Positions 26,361 to 37,696 of a stretch of 64,000 nt of DNA are shown here, in pieces (positions within the stretch are counted from its first letter, which is position 1; every line of letters starts with the position of its first letter). Under the pieces are notes generated by a model. It saw nothing but the letters and a program-made list of their open reading frames with translations, was not told the origin of the DNA and made no database searches. Both the position numbers and the translations under genes were made by a program. The stretch comes from Colwellia psychrerythraea 34H (lineage in GTDB: Bacteria > Pseudomonadota > Gammaproteobacteria > Enterobacterales > Alteromonadaceae). The stretch is taken from positions 4,402,001 through 4,466,000 of the forward strand of contig NC_003910.7 in NCBI RefSeq assembly GCF_000012325.1, in the 5' to 3' direction.

Positions 26361-26388
26361 ACCCGCGCTAACAATCGCGGGTTTTTTT
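26361..26388 (+). terminator. leu attenuator
   Basis: ACCCGCG (26361-26367) pairs with CGCGGGT (26375-26381), followed by T7. It lies between leuL and leuA, so it is the leucine-responsive attenuator rather than an operon end. Confidence 0.9.
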
Positions 26389-26458
26389 ATGTCCGCAGTT
26401 AGGTTAGTCGTGAATAAGTATGAATGCAGACATCAGCAAAGATTTTAAAGGATAAAAA

Positions 26459-28039
26459 ATGAGCAACCCACAAATTAATAATGACCAAGTTATAATTTTT
26501 GACACTACTTTACGTGATGGTGAGCAAGCATTAAATGCCAGCTTATCGGTACATGAAAAACTTCAAATTGCCTTAGCAATTGAACGCTTAGGGGTAGACG
26601 TAATGGAAGTCGGTTTTCCGGTTTCTTCTCCTGGCGATTTTGAATCAGTACAGCAAATTGCCCGCACAATAAAAAATGCTCGTGTTTGTGGTTTAGCGCG
26701 CGCAGTAGAAGCAGATATTGATGCCTGTGCAGAAGCGTTAAAAGTTGCGGACCAATTTCGTATCCATACCTTTATTTCAACCTCTGATGTGCACGTACAG
26801 CAAAAACTAAAAAAAGAATTTAGTGATGTAGAAGCAATGGCAATTCACGCGGTTAAGCATGCAAGAAAGTACACTGATGACGTCGAGTTCTCTTGTGAGG
26901 ATGCAGGCCGTACGCCAATTGATAATTTATGTCGCATGGTAGAAGGTGCTATTAAAGCCGGCGCCACCACAGTCAATATTCCCGATACAGTCGGCTACAC
27001 CCTACCCTTCGAATTTCAAGGCATCATAACTGACTTGTTTAATCGTGTACCTAATATTGACCAAGCGATAATCTCTGTCCATTGTCATAATGACTTAGGT
27101 TTAGCTGTCGCTAACTCTATGGCTGCAGTTCAAGCTGGAGCACGTCAAATTGAATGTACTATCAATGGTATTGGTGAACGTGCGGGTAACTGTTCGTTAG
27201 AAGAAGTCGCCATGATCATGCAAACACGTCAAGCATTGTTAGGTGTAAAAACCAATATCAATCACCAAGAAATAGCACGTGTGTCTAAGTTAGTCAGCAC
27301 AGTATGTAATATGCCTGTACAATTAAATAAAGCCATTGTTGGCGGTAATGCGTTTAGCCATTCATCAGGTATTCATCAAGATGGCATGTTAAAAGCTAGT
27401 AATACGTACGAGATCATGACACCTGAAAGTGTCGGTATCGCCAAAACTAAATTAAACCTAACCTCTCGCAGTGGCCGTCATGTCATAAAACACCGCATGG
27501 AAAGTTTAGGTTACCAAGAAAGTGATTATGAAATTGAAGAATTATATGCTGACTTTTTAACATTGGCAGATAAAAAAGGTCAAGTATTTGATGATGACTT
27601 AGAGGCGTTAGTGTTTAAGTTACAGCAAAAAGATTTACAAGATTTTTTCCAGTTAGACACGATTAATGTGCAATGTGGTGATGGCGAGTTTTCTACCGCT
27701 AGCATCAAGCTCATCTCTGGTGAAGTAACAGGTGATAAAGAGAATAGCAAGACACATGCTGCTACAGGTAACGGTCCTGTTGATGCGCTGTATCAAGCAA
27801 TTAAGCAAAGTGTTGATATAGAATTTGAAGTCAGTGATTACAAAATATCTAATAAAGGCTCAGGTGAAGATGGTTTAGGCCAAGCCGATTTAATAATCAT
27901 TTGGCAAGGTAGAAATTTCCACGGCTATGGTTTAGAAACTGATGTAATTGAAGCATCAGGACAAGCATTAATTAATGCACTAAACAGCATCCATAGAGCG
28001 ATGACTATTGCTGATTTGAAATCCGCAAAACAAGCTTAA
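26459..28039 (+). CDS. leuA: 2-isopropylmalate synthase
   Basis: LeuA (526 residues) condenses 2-oxoisovalerate with acetyl-CoA, the first committed step to leucine. [16 protein letters not shown] at about 15-30 and [13 protein letters not shown] at about 205-217 are the metal and substrate motifs of the DRE-TIM barrel. The C-terminal 150 residues form the LeuA regulatory domain for leucine feedback. Length matches E. coli LeuA (523). It is the first structural gene of leuABCD, 74 bases before leuB. Confidence 0.98.
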   Translation: MSNPQINNDQVIIFDTTLRDGEQALNASLSVHEKLQIALAIERLGVDVMEVGFPVSSPGDFESVQQIARTIKNARVCGLARAVEADIDACAEALKVADQFRIHTFISTSDVHVQQKLKKEFSDVEAMAIHAVKHARKYTDDVEFSCEDAGRTPIDNLCRMVEGAIKAGATTVNIPDTVGYTLPFEFQGIITDLFNRVPNIDQAIISVHCHNDLGLAVANSMAAVQAGARQIECTINGIGERAGNCSLEEVAMIMQTRQALLGVKTNINHQEIARVSKLVSTVCNMPVQLNKAIVGGNAFSHSSGIHQDGMLKASNTYEIMTPESVGIAKTKLNLTSRSGRHVIKHRMESLGYQESDYEIEELYADFLTLADKKGQVFDDDLEALVFKLQQKDLQDFFQLDTINVQCGDGEFSTASIKLISGEVTGDKENSKTHAATGNGPVDALYQAIKQSVDIEFEVSDYKISNKGSGEDGLGQADLIIIWQGRNFHGYGLETDVIEASGQALINALNSIHRAMTIADLKSAKQA

Positions 28040-28100
28040 TCGCCGAAAAAATTAAAATTAGCAGTAGCGAATCAATCGCTGAAAAGTTTCTAAAATATAA

Positions 28101-29201
<1,101 letters not shown>

Positions 29202-29202
29202 G

Positions 29203-30618
29203 ATGACAACTTCTACCCCGCAAACCATGTATGAAAAATTATGGCAAACCCACTTAGTTGAAGCAACGAAGGGGGAAACACCATTACTGTATGTTGACCG
29301 TCATCTAATTCATGAAGTGACCTCACCACAAGCTTTTGCAAATTTACGTTTTCATAACCGCCCAGTTCGTCATCCTGAACGTACTATTGCGACCATGGAT
29401 CATAATATTTCAACGCGTTCGATTAAAATTGATGCCGCTGGTGAAGGCGCTGCCAACCAATTACGCGCATTAGCAATAAACTGTAAAGACTTTGGTATCG
29501 AACTTTTTGACATGGGTCATAAAAACCAGGGTATAGCACATGTTATTGGGCCTGAACTAGGGTTGACATTGCCAGGTACTATTATTGTTTGTGGTGACTC
29601 ACATACCGCTACTCATGGCGCTTTTGGTGCTCTTGCTTTTGGTATTGGTACCTCTGAAGTAGAACATGTTTTTGCAACGCAGACTTTACGTCAAAACAAA
29701 GCAAAAACAATGAAGATTGAAGTTAAAGGCCATGTCGGTGCCGGTATTAGTGCAAAAGATATTATCTTAGCTATTATCGGGAAAACCGGTAGTGCTGGTG
29801 CAACAGGTTATGTGGTTGAGTACTGTGGCGAAGCTATCGAAGCGCTAAGTATGGAAGAGCGCATGACGGTTTGTAACATGAGTATCGAATTTGGCGCAAA
29901 AGCAGGTTTAATAGCACCGGATCAAACTACCTTTGATTATGTTGAAGGTAAAGAGTACGCACCAAAAGGTGAAGTATTTGAACAAGCAGTTGTTGATTGG
30001 AAAAACCTAAAATCTGATGCTGATGCACAATTTGATGCGGTATTAACGTTAGATGCCAAAGACATTAAGGCGCAAGTTACTTGGGGTACAAATCCAGGGC
30101 AAGTTATCAGTGTCGACGGTACTGTGCCTTCTCCAGAAGACTTTAGTGACCCGGTTGAAAAAGAGTCTTGTGTTAGTGCGCTTAACTATATGGGCTTAAC
30201 TGCAGGCACCAAGATGACTGATATTCATGTGAATAAGGTGTTTATTGGTTCTTGTACTAACTCACGTATTGAAGATTTACGTGCCGCTGCCGGTGTTGTT
30301 CAAAAATATGAAGGTCAGCAAGTAGTCAAAACTATTGATGCCATCATAGTTCCTGGTTCATATCGCGTTAAAGAGCAGGCTGAAAGTGAAGGTTTAGACA
30401 AAATATTCACCGATGCAGGTTTTGAATGGCGTTTACCTGGTTGCTCAATGTGTTTGGGCATGAATGACGATGTCCTTGAAGAAGGTGACCGTTGTGCATC
30501 AACCAGTAACCGTAACTTTGAAGGTCGTCAAGGCCGTGGTAGTCGTACTCACTTAGTTAGCCCTGAAATGGCAGCCGCTGCAGCTATTACTGGTCACTTC
30601 GTTGATTTAAACGCCTAA
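29203..30618 (+). CDS. leuC: 3-isopropylmalate dehydratase large subunit
   Basis: LeuC (471 residues) carries the [4Fe-4S] cluster of isopropylmalate isomerase. [11 protein letters not shown] near residue 345 and [10 protein letters not shown] near 408 supply the three cluster cysteines. The frame is open upstream into leuB, but the ATG at 29203 gives the standard N-terminus [14 protein letters not shown] and is clearly right. It works as a heterodimer with the next gene product. Confidence 0.98.
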   Translation: MTTSTPQTMYEKLWQTHLVEATKGETPLLYVDRHLIHEVTSPQAFANLRFHNRPVRHPERTIATMDHNISTRSIKIDAAGEGAANQLRALAINCKDFGIELFDMGHKNQGIAHVIGPELGLTLPGTIIVCGDSHTATHGAFGALAFGIGTSEVEHVFATQTLRQNKAKTMKIEVKGHVGAGISAKDIILAIIGKTGSAGATGYVVEYCGEAIEALSMEERMTVCNMSIEFGAKAGLIAPDQTTFDYVEGKEYAPKGEVFEQAVVDWKNLKSDADAQFDAVLTLDAKDIKAQVTWGTNPGQVISVDGTVPSPEDFSDPVEKESCVSALNYMGLTAGTKMTDIHVNKVFIGSCTNSRIEDLRAAAGVVQKYEGQQVVKTIDAIIVPGSYRVKEQAESEGLDKIFTDAGFEWRLPGCSMCLGMNDDVLEEGDRCASTSNRNFEGRQGRGSRTHLVSPEMAAAAAITGHFVDLNA

Positions 30619-30647
30619 TAGCCTATAACCTTACTGAGAAATATAAA

Positions 30648-31244
30648 ATGGAAAAATTTAACACACATACAGGTTTGGTTGTGCCATTAGATGTTGCAAA
30701 CGTCGATACGGATCAAATCATCCCTAAGCAGTTTTTACAAAAAACTGAACGCGTAGGTTTTGGCGTGCATTTATTTCACGATAGTCGCTACTTAGATCAT
30801 GATGGCACGCAGGAAAATCCTGATTTTGTCATCAACAAGCCAGAATATAAAGGCGCTAGTATTTTATTAGCCGGTGAAAACTTTGGCTGTGGTTCAAGTC
30901 GTGAACATGCACCTTGGGCACTACAAGAATATGGCTTTAAAGTCATCATAGCATCAAGTTTTGCTGATATTTTTTATGGTAACTGTATCAACGTTGGCCT
31001 GTTACCGATTAAGTTGACTGAAGCTGAAATTGAGCAGTTATTCAAATTATCTCCTAACGCCCAACTAACGCTGACTGTTGATTTACCAAATAATGTTGTA
31101 ACTTGTGGCGAATTATCTTTTAAGTTTAGCTTGAATGAATTTCAACAATATAGTTTAGAAAATGGTGTTGATAGTGTCGGTTGGACGTTAAATAAACTTG
31201 ATACCATCAAAGCCTTTGAAGAGAAAATGCCTGCGTGGCAATAA
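30648..31244 (+). CDS. leuD: 3-isopropylmalate dehydratase small subunit
   Basis: LeuD (198 residues; E. coli 201) forms the swivelling domain of isopropylmalate isomerase with Leu[14 protein letters not shown] at about 19-31 and the substrate loop [15 protein letters not shown] near 78 are intact. A strong terminator follows, so the operon ends here. Confidence 0.97.
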   Translation: MEKFNTHTGLVVPLDVANVDTDQIIPKQFLQKTERVGFGVHLFHDSRYLDHDGTQENPDFVINKPEYKGASILLAGENFGCGSSREHAPWALQEYGFKVIIASSFADIFYGNCINVGLLPIKLTEAEIEQLFKLSPNAQLTLTVDLPNNVVTCGELSFKFSLNEFQQYSLENGVDSVGWTLNKLDTIKAFEEKMPAWQ

Positions 31245-31277
31245 ACTCTGTTTGTATAATGACAAAATAAAATAATT

Positions 31278-31319
31278 AAAAAAGCCCCGATCAGTGACAA
31301 CTTATCGGGGCTTTTTTTT
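31278..31319. terminator. Bidirectional terminator between leuD and the GspA-GspB gene
   Basis: GCCCCGAT (31284-31291) pairs with ATCGGGGC (31304-31311), flanked by A6 on the left and T8 on the right. Either strand gives hairpin plus T-run, serving both convergent genes. Confidence 0.88.
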
Positions 31320-31358
31320 CTTTTCAGCAACGATGTCACTTAACTGAAATAGCTAAGG

Positions 31359-33050
31359 CTACCAATTTGTAAGCGCCGGTAAACTGAATTTTTCACCTTG
31401 AAAAGAGAGAATGACTTGTTGAGGTAATATTTTCTCAACTATCAAATTATCACCTATGTAGTCACCTTCATAACGATCTCGACCATTAACCTTTATCCAA
31501 CCCTGACCGTCAGAAGCATAAATGTGCTGTTCAAACTCTAAACTTGGTAAAGCATTTTGTAGCTGTTGTGGCATTTGAGTGAGTGGCCTAACAGAAATCT
31601 CTTCATTAGGGTTGATAAACGACTCATAAGCATTACTGCTGTTTTCTAAACGATTATCACCTGACTGTTCTCTAGGTGAGTCTCCTACGTTAGTTTCATC
31701 TATTGCGGCTTGAAATCGGGCTAATAAATCACTAGAAACACCTTCAACTTCAGTAACTTTATAATTAGTATCCTGCTTATTTTCATGAGGCAAGTCATTC
31801 TTTTCACCGCTAACTAGCAGAGTTTCTTCCCTAATAGGCTCATAAATTTTATTTTCAATTACCTGTGAATTATTCGATTTGCGCTCGGCTTCGATCTTGC
31901 TCAATTTTTTAACGCTAACAAGTGCGGTATTTGGCGATGAATTGTCTATTCTAGTTTTAGGTGTTTTGTTATTGATATCGGCTCTAGCTTGCTCTGATTG
32001 AACCTTACCCTCATCTGACAGCAGTTTTTGTTCACTATTTTCGACAACCTTTGCCAATTCAGTACCGTTTAGATGTTCTTCGGTGCTGATTACATTTTCT
32101 TGATTACTCATTTCCACGACATCTTTAACGGGTGTTTGTCCCCACCAAAAGCCAGCTAAAGTAAAGAAAGCAGCGATGCTTAAAACAGTAGAAAACAGCA
32201 TGACACCATTATAATTAACTCGCCCCTGCTTGCGGGTTACGTCTTCTCCTAATGCACGGTCTGCTGCTGCAACAACCGTTTTTTTATTAACAACACTATC
32301 ATTTTGGTTATACGCCAACATCAATGCGCTATGACACAGTAAGTTAATCAATCTTGGCACACCTTGAGACAATTGATGAATCTTAGTTAACGCACCTTTA
32401 TCAAAGAGTGGTCTTGCGCAATCTGCGACCGTTAAACGATGCTGAATATATTGGCTTAGCTCGTTTTTTGTTAACGGCATTAAATGATATCTAGCCGTTA
32501 TTCGTTGTGCTAATTGGCGTAAATCACGCCGTTGCAATAATTGCTGTAATTCAGGCTGACCTATTAGAATTACCTGTAACAACTTTTTAGTATTGGTTTC
32601 TAAGTTGGTAAGTAAACGCAATTGCTCTAACACTTCGGGCTGTAAATGCTGAGCTTCATCAATAATCAATAATGTATTGATATCATTTTCATGGTTTTTC
32701 AGCAGTTTTTCAGAAATTTTATCGGTTAAGGTTTTTAAACTAGCACCTGTTTTTCGGTAACGAATTTTTAATTGATCACATAAAGTGGCGAGTAACTCTT
32801 GGCAAGACAAGGTCGGGTTAAGAATAAAAGCAGCTTGTGTGTTTTGTGGTAACTGCTCCATTAAACAACGGCTAATTGTGGTTTTCCCCGTTCCTACTTC
32901 TCCGGTTAATAATGCGAAACCACCCACCTCACCTAATCCATAAGTTAAATGTGTCAATGCTTCCCTGTGCCTTTCACTCATAAATAAATATTTAGGATCT
33001 GGGGAAATTGAAAAAGGTAGTTCACTTAATGAGAAAAAATTGCGGTACAT
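31359..33050 (-). CDS. GspA-GspB fusion: AAA ATPase (ExeA-like) with C-terminal GspB domain
   Basis: This 563-residue protein combines two type II secretion assembly factors. Residues 1-270 are the ExeA/GspA ATPase: Walker A GEVGTGKTT at about 42 and Walker B LLIIDEAQHL near 128. One transmembrane helix lies near 283-302, followed by a long charged disordered linker. The last 65 residues (LEFEQHIYASDGQGWIKVNG...RDRYEGDYIGDNLIVEKI) match the GspB periplasmic domain. In Aeromonas, ExeA and ExeB are separate and help the secretin multimerise through peptidoglycan. The preferred start is the ATG at 33050 (MYRNFFSL); a TTG lies 15 bases upstream. Confidence 0.85.
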   Translation of the reverse strand: MYRNFFSLSELPFSISPDPKYLFMSERHREALTHLTYGLGEVGGFALLTGEVGTGKTTISRCLMEQLPQNTQAAFILNPTLSCQELLATLCDQLKIRYRKTGASLKTLTDKISEKLLKNHENDINTLLIIDEAQHLQPEVLEQLRLLTNLETNTKKLLQVILIGQPELQQLLQRRDLRQLAQRITARYHLMPLTKNELSQYIQHRLTVADCARPLFDKGALTKIHQLSQGVPRLINLLCHSALMLAYNQNDSVVNKKTVVAAADRALGEDVTRKQGRVNYNGVMLFSTVLSIAAFFTLAGFWWGQTPVKDVVEMSNQENVISTEEHLNGTELAKVVENSEQKLLSDEGKVQSEQARADINNKTPKTRIDNSSPNTALVSVKKLSKIEAERKSNNSQVIENKIYEPIREETLLVSGEKNDLPHENKQDTNYKVTEVEGVSSDLLARFQAAIDETNVGDSPREQSGDNRLENSSNAYESFINPNEEISVRPLTQMPQQLQNALPSLEFEQHIYASDGQGWIKVNGRDRYEGDYIGDNLIVEKILPQQVILSFQGEKFSLPALTNW

Positions 33051-33153
33051 GGTATGTCTGGGCAAGAAAAATAAGGTACAAAATTAACCGCTTGCTTGAA
33101 GGATGTCAAAGAGTAACTAAATTTAGAGCAATTGCGTAACATTTAATTGCAAA

Positions 33154-33168
33154 TAATAACAATTATCA
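33154..33168. promoter_or_regulatory. Fur box upstream of TonB-dependent receptor
   Basis: TAATAACAATTATCA matches the 7-1-7 Fur inverted repeat TGATAATnATTATCA at 12 of 14 positions. It lies 49 bp before the receptor start, so iron repression is expected. Confidence 0.7.
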
Positions 33169-33216
33169 TTAAGATGTAGTTAATTAATTACTATCAATAA
33201 TACTTAGAAGGAATAC

Positions 33217-35382
33217 ATGGTGTTAAAAACATCCTTTACTCTATTGGCACTTATTATCAGCGGCCAAGCACTCAGCCAAGAAAATAAATCAGAACCAAAT
33301 CAGACCCAACAAAAGTCTAAAGAACAAGACATTGAGCGAATTATCGTTACCGGTAGTCGTATTGCAGAAAATATAGATGAAGTACCTGCTTCAATAACCA
33401 TAATCACCCAAAAGCAAATTGCCGCACAGCTAAAAGTTTCCTCAGAAATTCAAAGCTTATTAGCGAACCTTGTCCCTGGCATGGCACCAAGTACAGGTTC
33501 ATCGAGTAATTCAGGGCAAACGCTTCGAGGGCGTTCTCCATTAGTGATGATTGACGGTGTACCGCAATCTACACCATTACGTAATGGCTCATTAGGTATC
33601 AGAACACTCGACGCCAGCGTCATTGAACGTATTGAAGTAATTAAAGGTGCCACTTCCATTTATGGTAATGGTGCTGCAGGCGGTATCATTAATTACATCA
33701 CTAAAAAAGCGAATAGTGATAAAGCACTAAGCGGCCATGCCAGTATCTCTAGTCGCTTTAGTGCCGTGGAAACAGAAGATTCAATAGGTCAGCGTTATGA
33801 AGCTGGTATCAATGGAGAGATAAATAACTTCGATTATGTTCTCAATGCCAGCTACGAAGAAAATGGCTTACAACGCGATGCTGACGGCGATATTTTAGGT
33901 TTGAAATACGGTCTATCTGATGCGGTGATGCAAGATTACTTTGCTAAAGTGGGTTATCATTTTGACGATGAAAAATCATTACAGTTCACTTATAACTATT
34001 ATGAATCGAAGCAAGATGTCGATTTAATCGATCAAGTTGGCAATATTAATACCGGCGAAAAAACGCAAGCTATACCTGTACCCGAAGGCCAAACTGTCTT
34101 AGGTGAACCGCAGGGCCCAAGCAACCATAATATGATGCTTAAATATGTTGATGATGAAGTATTCAAACAAACACAGTTGATGGTCGACCTTTACAGCCAA
34201 GAAGTAGACAATACTTTCTTTTACTCGCCAGTACTCGCTAATCCTGATGCTGGTTATGCCGGCGGACAATCATTAATAAATTCAGATAAAAAGGGTCTAC
34301 GGGTAACATTTAATACACTGGTTGATTTCAGTTTTGATAATGGTGACTCACTTGAAGCCACCTTCATTTACGGCATAGATGCCCTTAATGATGTCACTTC
34401 TCAATCTATGGTGGATGGCAGAGTTTGGGTACCAGAAATGGATATGGAAAACCTCGCCGGTTTCTTGCAAACCAAGTTAATTTATAATAATGACCTTGTT
34501 ATTAAGTTAGGTATCAGACAAGAAGATATTGATTTAACGGTAAATGATTACAGTACGCTTAAGTTATGTAAGAGTGCTGAACAATGCTCTGTTCCCGTCG
34601 ACGTCACTGGAGATACCTTAAATTATAAAGCGACCACCTACAATATTGGAATCAAATATAATGCGCTGCCATTATTTAGTCCTTTTGTTAGTTACTCACA
34701 AGGCGCTGATATTTCTGATACCGGTCGATTATTACGAACAGCAACAGTAACCGATATTTCACTTATTCGTACTGAAGCTTCAATCATCGATAATTATGAA
34801 TTAGGTTTCAGTTCTGATTTTGAACAAGTGCATTTTGAATTTGCGACTTATTTTAGTACCTCTGAGCTAGGAACAACCAATAAATTTAATGCAACTACGG
34901 GTGTCTATATGCCAGTACGCGCACCACAAGAAATCTATGGCTACGAAGCGTTGATTAATTATAACATTAACGATGCTTGGGCCGTAAATGCTACCTATAG
35001 TTGGGTAGAAGGCAAAAATACTGAAGCTGACGTTTATTTAGGAGCAAAGCAGATCAGTCCACCTAAAGCGACAGTAAATGTAAACTGGAATCCTAATAGC
35101 GATATCAGCGTAGCGATCAATTATTTATATGTTGGCGATCGTAAACGCTTTGAACAGGTTGATGGCAAATTTGTGGGTGATCAAGGCCCTATTGATAGCT
35201 ATCAGGTTGTTAATCTAAGCGGTAATTATAATTTCGCGAGCGATTGGTCAGCATTTATTGGCGTTGAAAATTTATTTAACCAAGATTACTACCCGACAAA
35301 ATCACAAGGTTACACCTACGGTGGTTACAACATCAAAGGTTTAGGAACCACAGTGAATATGGGCGTTAATTATCAATTCTAA
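33217..35382 (+). CDS. TonB-dependent siderophore receptor
   Basis: This 721-residue outer-membrane receptor has a signal peptide (about 1-20), a TonB-box-like ERIIVTG near 42-48, a plug domain with QTLRGRSPLVMIDGVPQS and the RIEVIKGATSIYGNGAAGG segment, and a 22-strand barrel ending in F (NYQF). The plug resembles receptors for hydroxycarboxylate siderophores (aerobactin, rhizobactin, vibrioferrin group) more than catecholate ones, but that is a weak inference. A Fur box precedes it. No siderophore synthesis or ABC genes are adjacent, so it may take up foreign siderophores. Confidence 0.88.
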   Translation: MVLKTSFTLLALIISGQALSQENKSEPNQTQQKSKEQDIERIIVTGSRIAENIDEVPASITIITQKQIAAQLKVSSEIQSLLANLVPGMAPSTGSSSNSGQTLRGRSPLVMIDGVPQSTPLRNGSLGIRTLDASVIERIEVIKGATSIYGNGAAGGIINYITKKANSDKALSGHASISSRFSAVETEDSIGQRYEAGINGEINNFDYVLNASYEENGLQRDADGDILGLKYGLSDAVMQDYFAKVGYHFDDEKSLQFTYNYYESKQDVDLIDQVGNINTGEKTQAIPVPEGQTVLGEPQGPSNHNMMLKYVDDEVFKQTQLMVDLYSQEVDNTFFYSPVLANPDAGYAGGQSLINSDKKGLRVTFNTLVDFSFDNGDSLEATFIYGIDALNDVTSQSMVDGRVWVPEMDMENLAGFLQTKLIYNNDLVIKLGIRQEDIDLTVNDYSTLKLCKSAEQCSVPVDVTGDTLNYKATTYNIGIKYNALPLFSPFVSYSQGADISDTGRLLRTATVTDISLIRTEASIIDNYELGFSSDFEQVHFEFATYFSTSELGTTNKFNATTGVYMPVRAPQEIYGYEALINYNINDAWAVNATYSWVEGKNTEADVYLGAKQISPPKATVNVNWNPNSDISVAINYLYVGDRKRFEQVDGKFVGDQGPIDSYQVVNLSGNYNFASDWSAFIGVENLFNQDYYPTKSQGYTYGGYNIKGLGTTVNMGVNYQF

Positions 35383-35394
35383 ACACCTATGATT

Positions 35395-35429
35395 TTTGGC
35401 AAAGCAGCAATTTCTGCTGCTTTGCCAAA
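35395..35429 (+). terminator. Hairpin after the TonB receptor gene
   Basis: TTTGGCAAAGCAGCA and TGCTGCTTTGCCAAA form a perfect 15-bp stem with a 5-base loop. No T-run follows, so it may protect the transcript end or act as a Rho-assisted stop. Confidence 0.55.
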
Positions 35430-35500
35430 CGGACAATCTCTGAACTTATGCTTATCTTATGATACACTTTATTTAACATTCTCTTCATTTTGGTCGTACT

Positions 35501-36838
35501 TTGTTAACCAGCAAACCTGAAATTAAAAATAGCGAACTTAACAGTTACTTAGTCGGTGGTGCGGTACGCGACAAGTTACTCAATCGCCCAATAAAAGATG
35601 AAGATTATTTAGTCGTTGGTGCCAGTATTGAGCAAATGATAAAGCTTGGTTATCATCAAGTAGGCAAAGATTTCCCTGTTTTTTTACACCCCAAAACAAA
35701 AGCGGAATATGCCTTAGCCCGTACCGAACGTAAACAAGGTCAAGGTTATACTGGTTTTAGCTGCTACTTCGCCCCAGATGTTACTATTGAACAAGACTTA
35801 CTTAGACGCGATCTCACCGTTAATGCCATGGCAATGGACCACAACGGTAAAATAATTGATCCCTACAACGGCCAAAACGATCTTAACGATCGTATATTAC
35901 GCCATGTCAGTGATGCATTTATTGAAGATCCTCTACGTGTTCTTCGCGTCGCACGTTTTGCCGCACGTTATCATAAGTATGGTTTTACCATTGCCGATGA
36001 AACGCTTACTTTAATGCAAGAAATAAGTGCTAGTGGCGAGCTAAAATGTTTAACGCCTGAGCGAGTATGGCAAGAAATGCAATTAAGCTTGGCTGACGGT
36101 GGTGCTAATTCTGACACTAATTCAGGTAACCCTGAAGTCTTCTTTGAAGTACTACAGCAATGTAATGCCTTAGAAGAATTATGGCCTGAACTGGCCGTTT
36201 TGTGGGGCATTCCAAACCCCGCGCTTTGGCATCCTGAAATATGCAGTGGCATACATACCATGATGGTATTACAACAAGCGGTGTTGTTAACACAAGCCAT
36301 ACCTGATGAGCACAGTGACCATAGAACTGCAGTACGTTTTGCTGCCTTATGCCACGATTTAGGTAAGGGTGTTACCTCTGATAAATTATGGCCTAGCCAC
36401 AAAGGACATGAAACGTCGGGTTTACCCTTAGTTGAGCGAATCTGTGGACAGCTGAAAGTACCTTCACATTACAAACAACTTGCTTTGAAAGTGTGTGAAT
36501 TTCATTTACATTGTCATAAAGCTTTTGAACTTAAAGCCAGCACCTTATTGAAAATGTTTAACCAGCTCGATATTTGGCGCAAACCAGAAGAATTTGATTT
36601 ATTTTTAATGGCGTGTAAATCTGACTTTTTAGGTCGTTTAGGTTTTGAAAACCGTGCCTATCCACAAGAGCAATATCTACAAGCAGCAGTCAAAGCAGCT
36701 AGAAAAGTAACAGCCCAACCCTTTTTAGAAAAAGGCTTACAGGGTCTTGCTATAAAAGAAGCAATGGCAAAAGAAAGGCTCAGCGTTATTGCAAATATTA
36801 AAGCCGATTTCGCGCATTTAAACCCTACACCGCAATAA
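35501..36838 (+). CDS. cca: CCA-adding multifunctional tRNA nucleotidyltransferase
   Basis: Cca (445 residues) adds or repairs the 3' CCA of tRNAs. The N-terminal YLVGGAVRDKLL, metal-binding DED and LLRRDLTVNAMA are the class II nucleotidyltransferase signatures. A C-terminal HD domain (CHDLGKG near 286) gives the phosphohydrolase activity of the long gammaproteobacterial form. The only fitting start is TTG at 35501; no ATG exists before Met48 and there is no clear Shine-Dalgarno, so translation may be weak. Confidence 0.93.
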   Translation: MLTSKPEIKNSELNSYLVGGAVRDKLLNRPIKDEDYLVVGASIEQMIKLGYHQVGKDFPVFLHPKTKAEYALARTERKQGQGYTGFSCYFAPDVTIEQDLLRRDLTVNAMAMDHNGKIIDPYNGQNDLNDRILRHVSDAFIEDPLRVLRVARFAARYHKYGFTIADETLTLMQEISASGELKCLTPERVWQEMQLSLADGGANSDTNSGNPEVFFEVLQQCNALEELWPELAVLWGIPNPALWHPEICSGIHTMMVLQQAVLLTQAIPDEHSDHRTAVRFAALCHDLGKGVTSDKLWPSHKGHETSGLPLVERICGQLKVPSHYKQLALKVCEFHLHCHKAFELKASTLLKMFNQLDIWRKPEEFDLFLMACKSDFLGRLGFENRAYPQEQYLQAAVKAARKVTAQPFLEKGLQGLAIKEAMAKERLSVIANIKADFAHLNPTPQ

Positions 36839-37080
36839 AGAAAATACGCCTTTCAATTTAAAATCCTGTGTTGTTTAGTGAGAATATTCGCTAAATAGCC
36901 TTATAAAAATGGTGAAATACAGCTATAACAACCAAACAGTCTGTATAAAATACAAGCAACAATTTATTGCAAGACATTTACAAACGACAACAACTTATTA
37001 GCACCACTTTAACTATCATATTTACATCAAATCAGGGTCTGGTTTGGGTAATACCAAGTTAACTAAGCAAGGTGATTAAT

Positions 37081-37656
37081 ATGACAATGCAAATAGCGTC
37101 TTCAAATAACTCAACAGCAACGTTCACCATTCAAGCTATTAAGCCTAGTTGGCCTCAACCAGAGCCAAGACCAGACTTTACTGGTGTTTTAACACCTGAA
37201 CAAAAGAACACGATACAGCAAGGTGCTGATGACAAAATAGCTGAGCAAGTTGAAAATGTGAAATCAAATTACCAAACAGCCAAAGACATTGATTTGATGC
37301 AGTCATACTATCAACAACAGCAGAAACTTTTTGATGTCTACTTACAAACAAGTACCGATGGCGATGCTGCAGCAACTACGACTCAATTGGGTGAAAATAG
37401 CAGTGCGGTATCAGCATTAACAACTACTTATGCTGAATTATATCAATTACACCAAACAGTAAAAGAAGGTGTAGGTCAATTACCGAGAGTTAGCGCAGCT
37501 TATGAAGGGATTGACACATTACCAGCAAGTTCAGTTACCCGCACCAATGAAGCTATCAACAGTGCAGCTAGTCAACCATTGGTCAATAAACAACTTGATG
37601 CTTACAACAGCCTTATGATGCCAAGTACGTCTTCTTATGTGCACCTTAGTGCTTAG
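37081..37656 (+). CDS. Hypothetical protein, Gln/Ala/Thr-rich
   Basis: This 191-residue soluble protein has no signal peptide and no recognised domain. It is helical, rich in Gln, Ala, Ser and Thr, with a Pro-rich N-terminal segment (KPSWPQPEPRPDF). The ATG at 37081 is preceded by AAGGTGA, so it is preferred over the GTG at 37072. Composition resembles extracytoplasmic or flagellar/secreted helical proteins, but that is only an impression. It stands alone between cca and a convergent alkB-like gene. Confidence 0.6.
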   Translation: MTMQIASSNNSTATFTIQAIKPSWPQPEPRPDFTGVLTPEQKNTIQQGADDKIAEQVENVKSNYQTAKDIDLMQSYYQQQQKLFDVYLQTSTDGDAAATTTQLGENSSAVSALTTTYAELYQLHQTVKEGVGQLPRVSAAYEGIDTLPASSVTRTNEAINSAASQPLVNKQLDAYNSLMMPSTSSYVHLSA

Positions 37657-37696
37657 CTATCTGCTACATGAAATTTAGCACTTAAAGAACAAAGGT

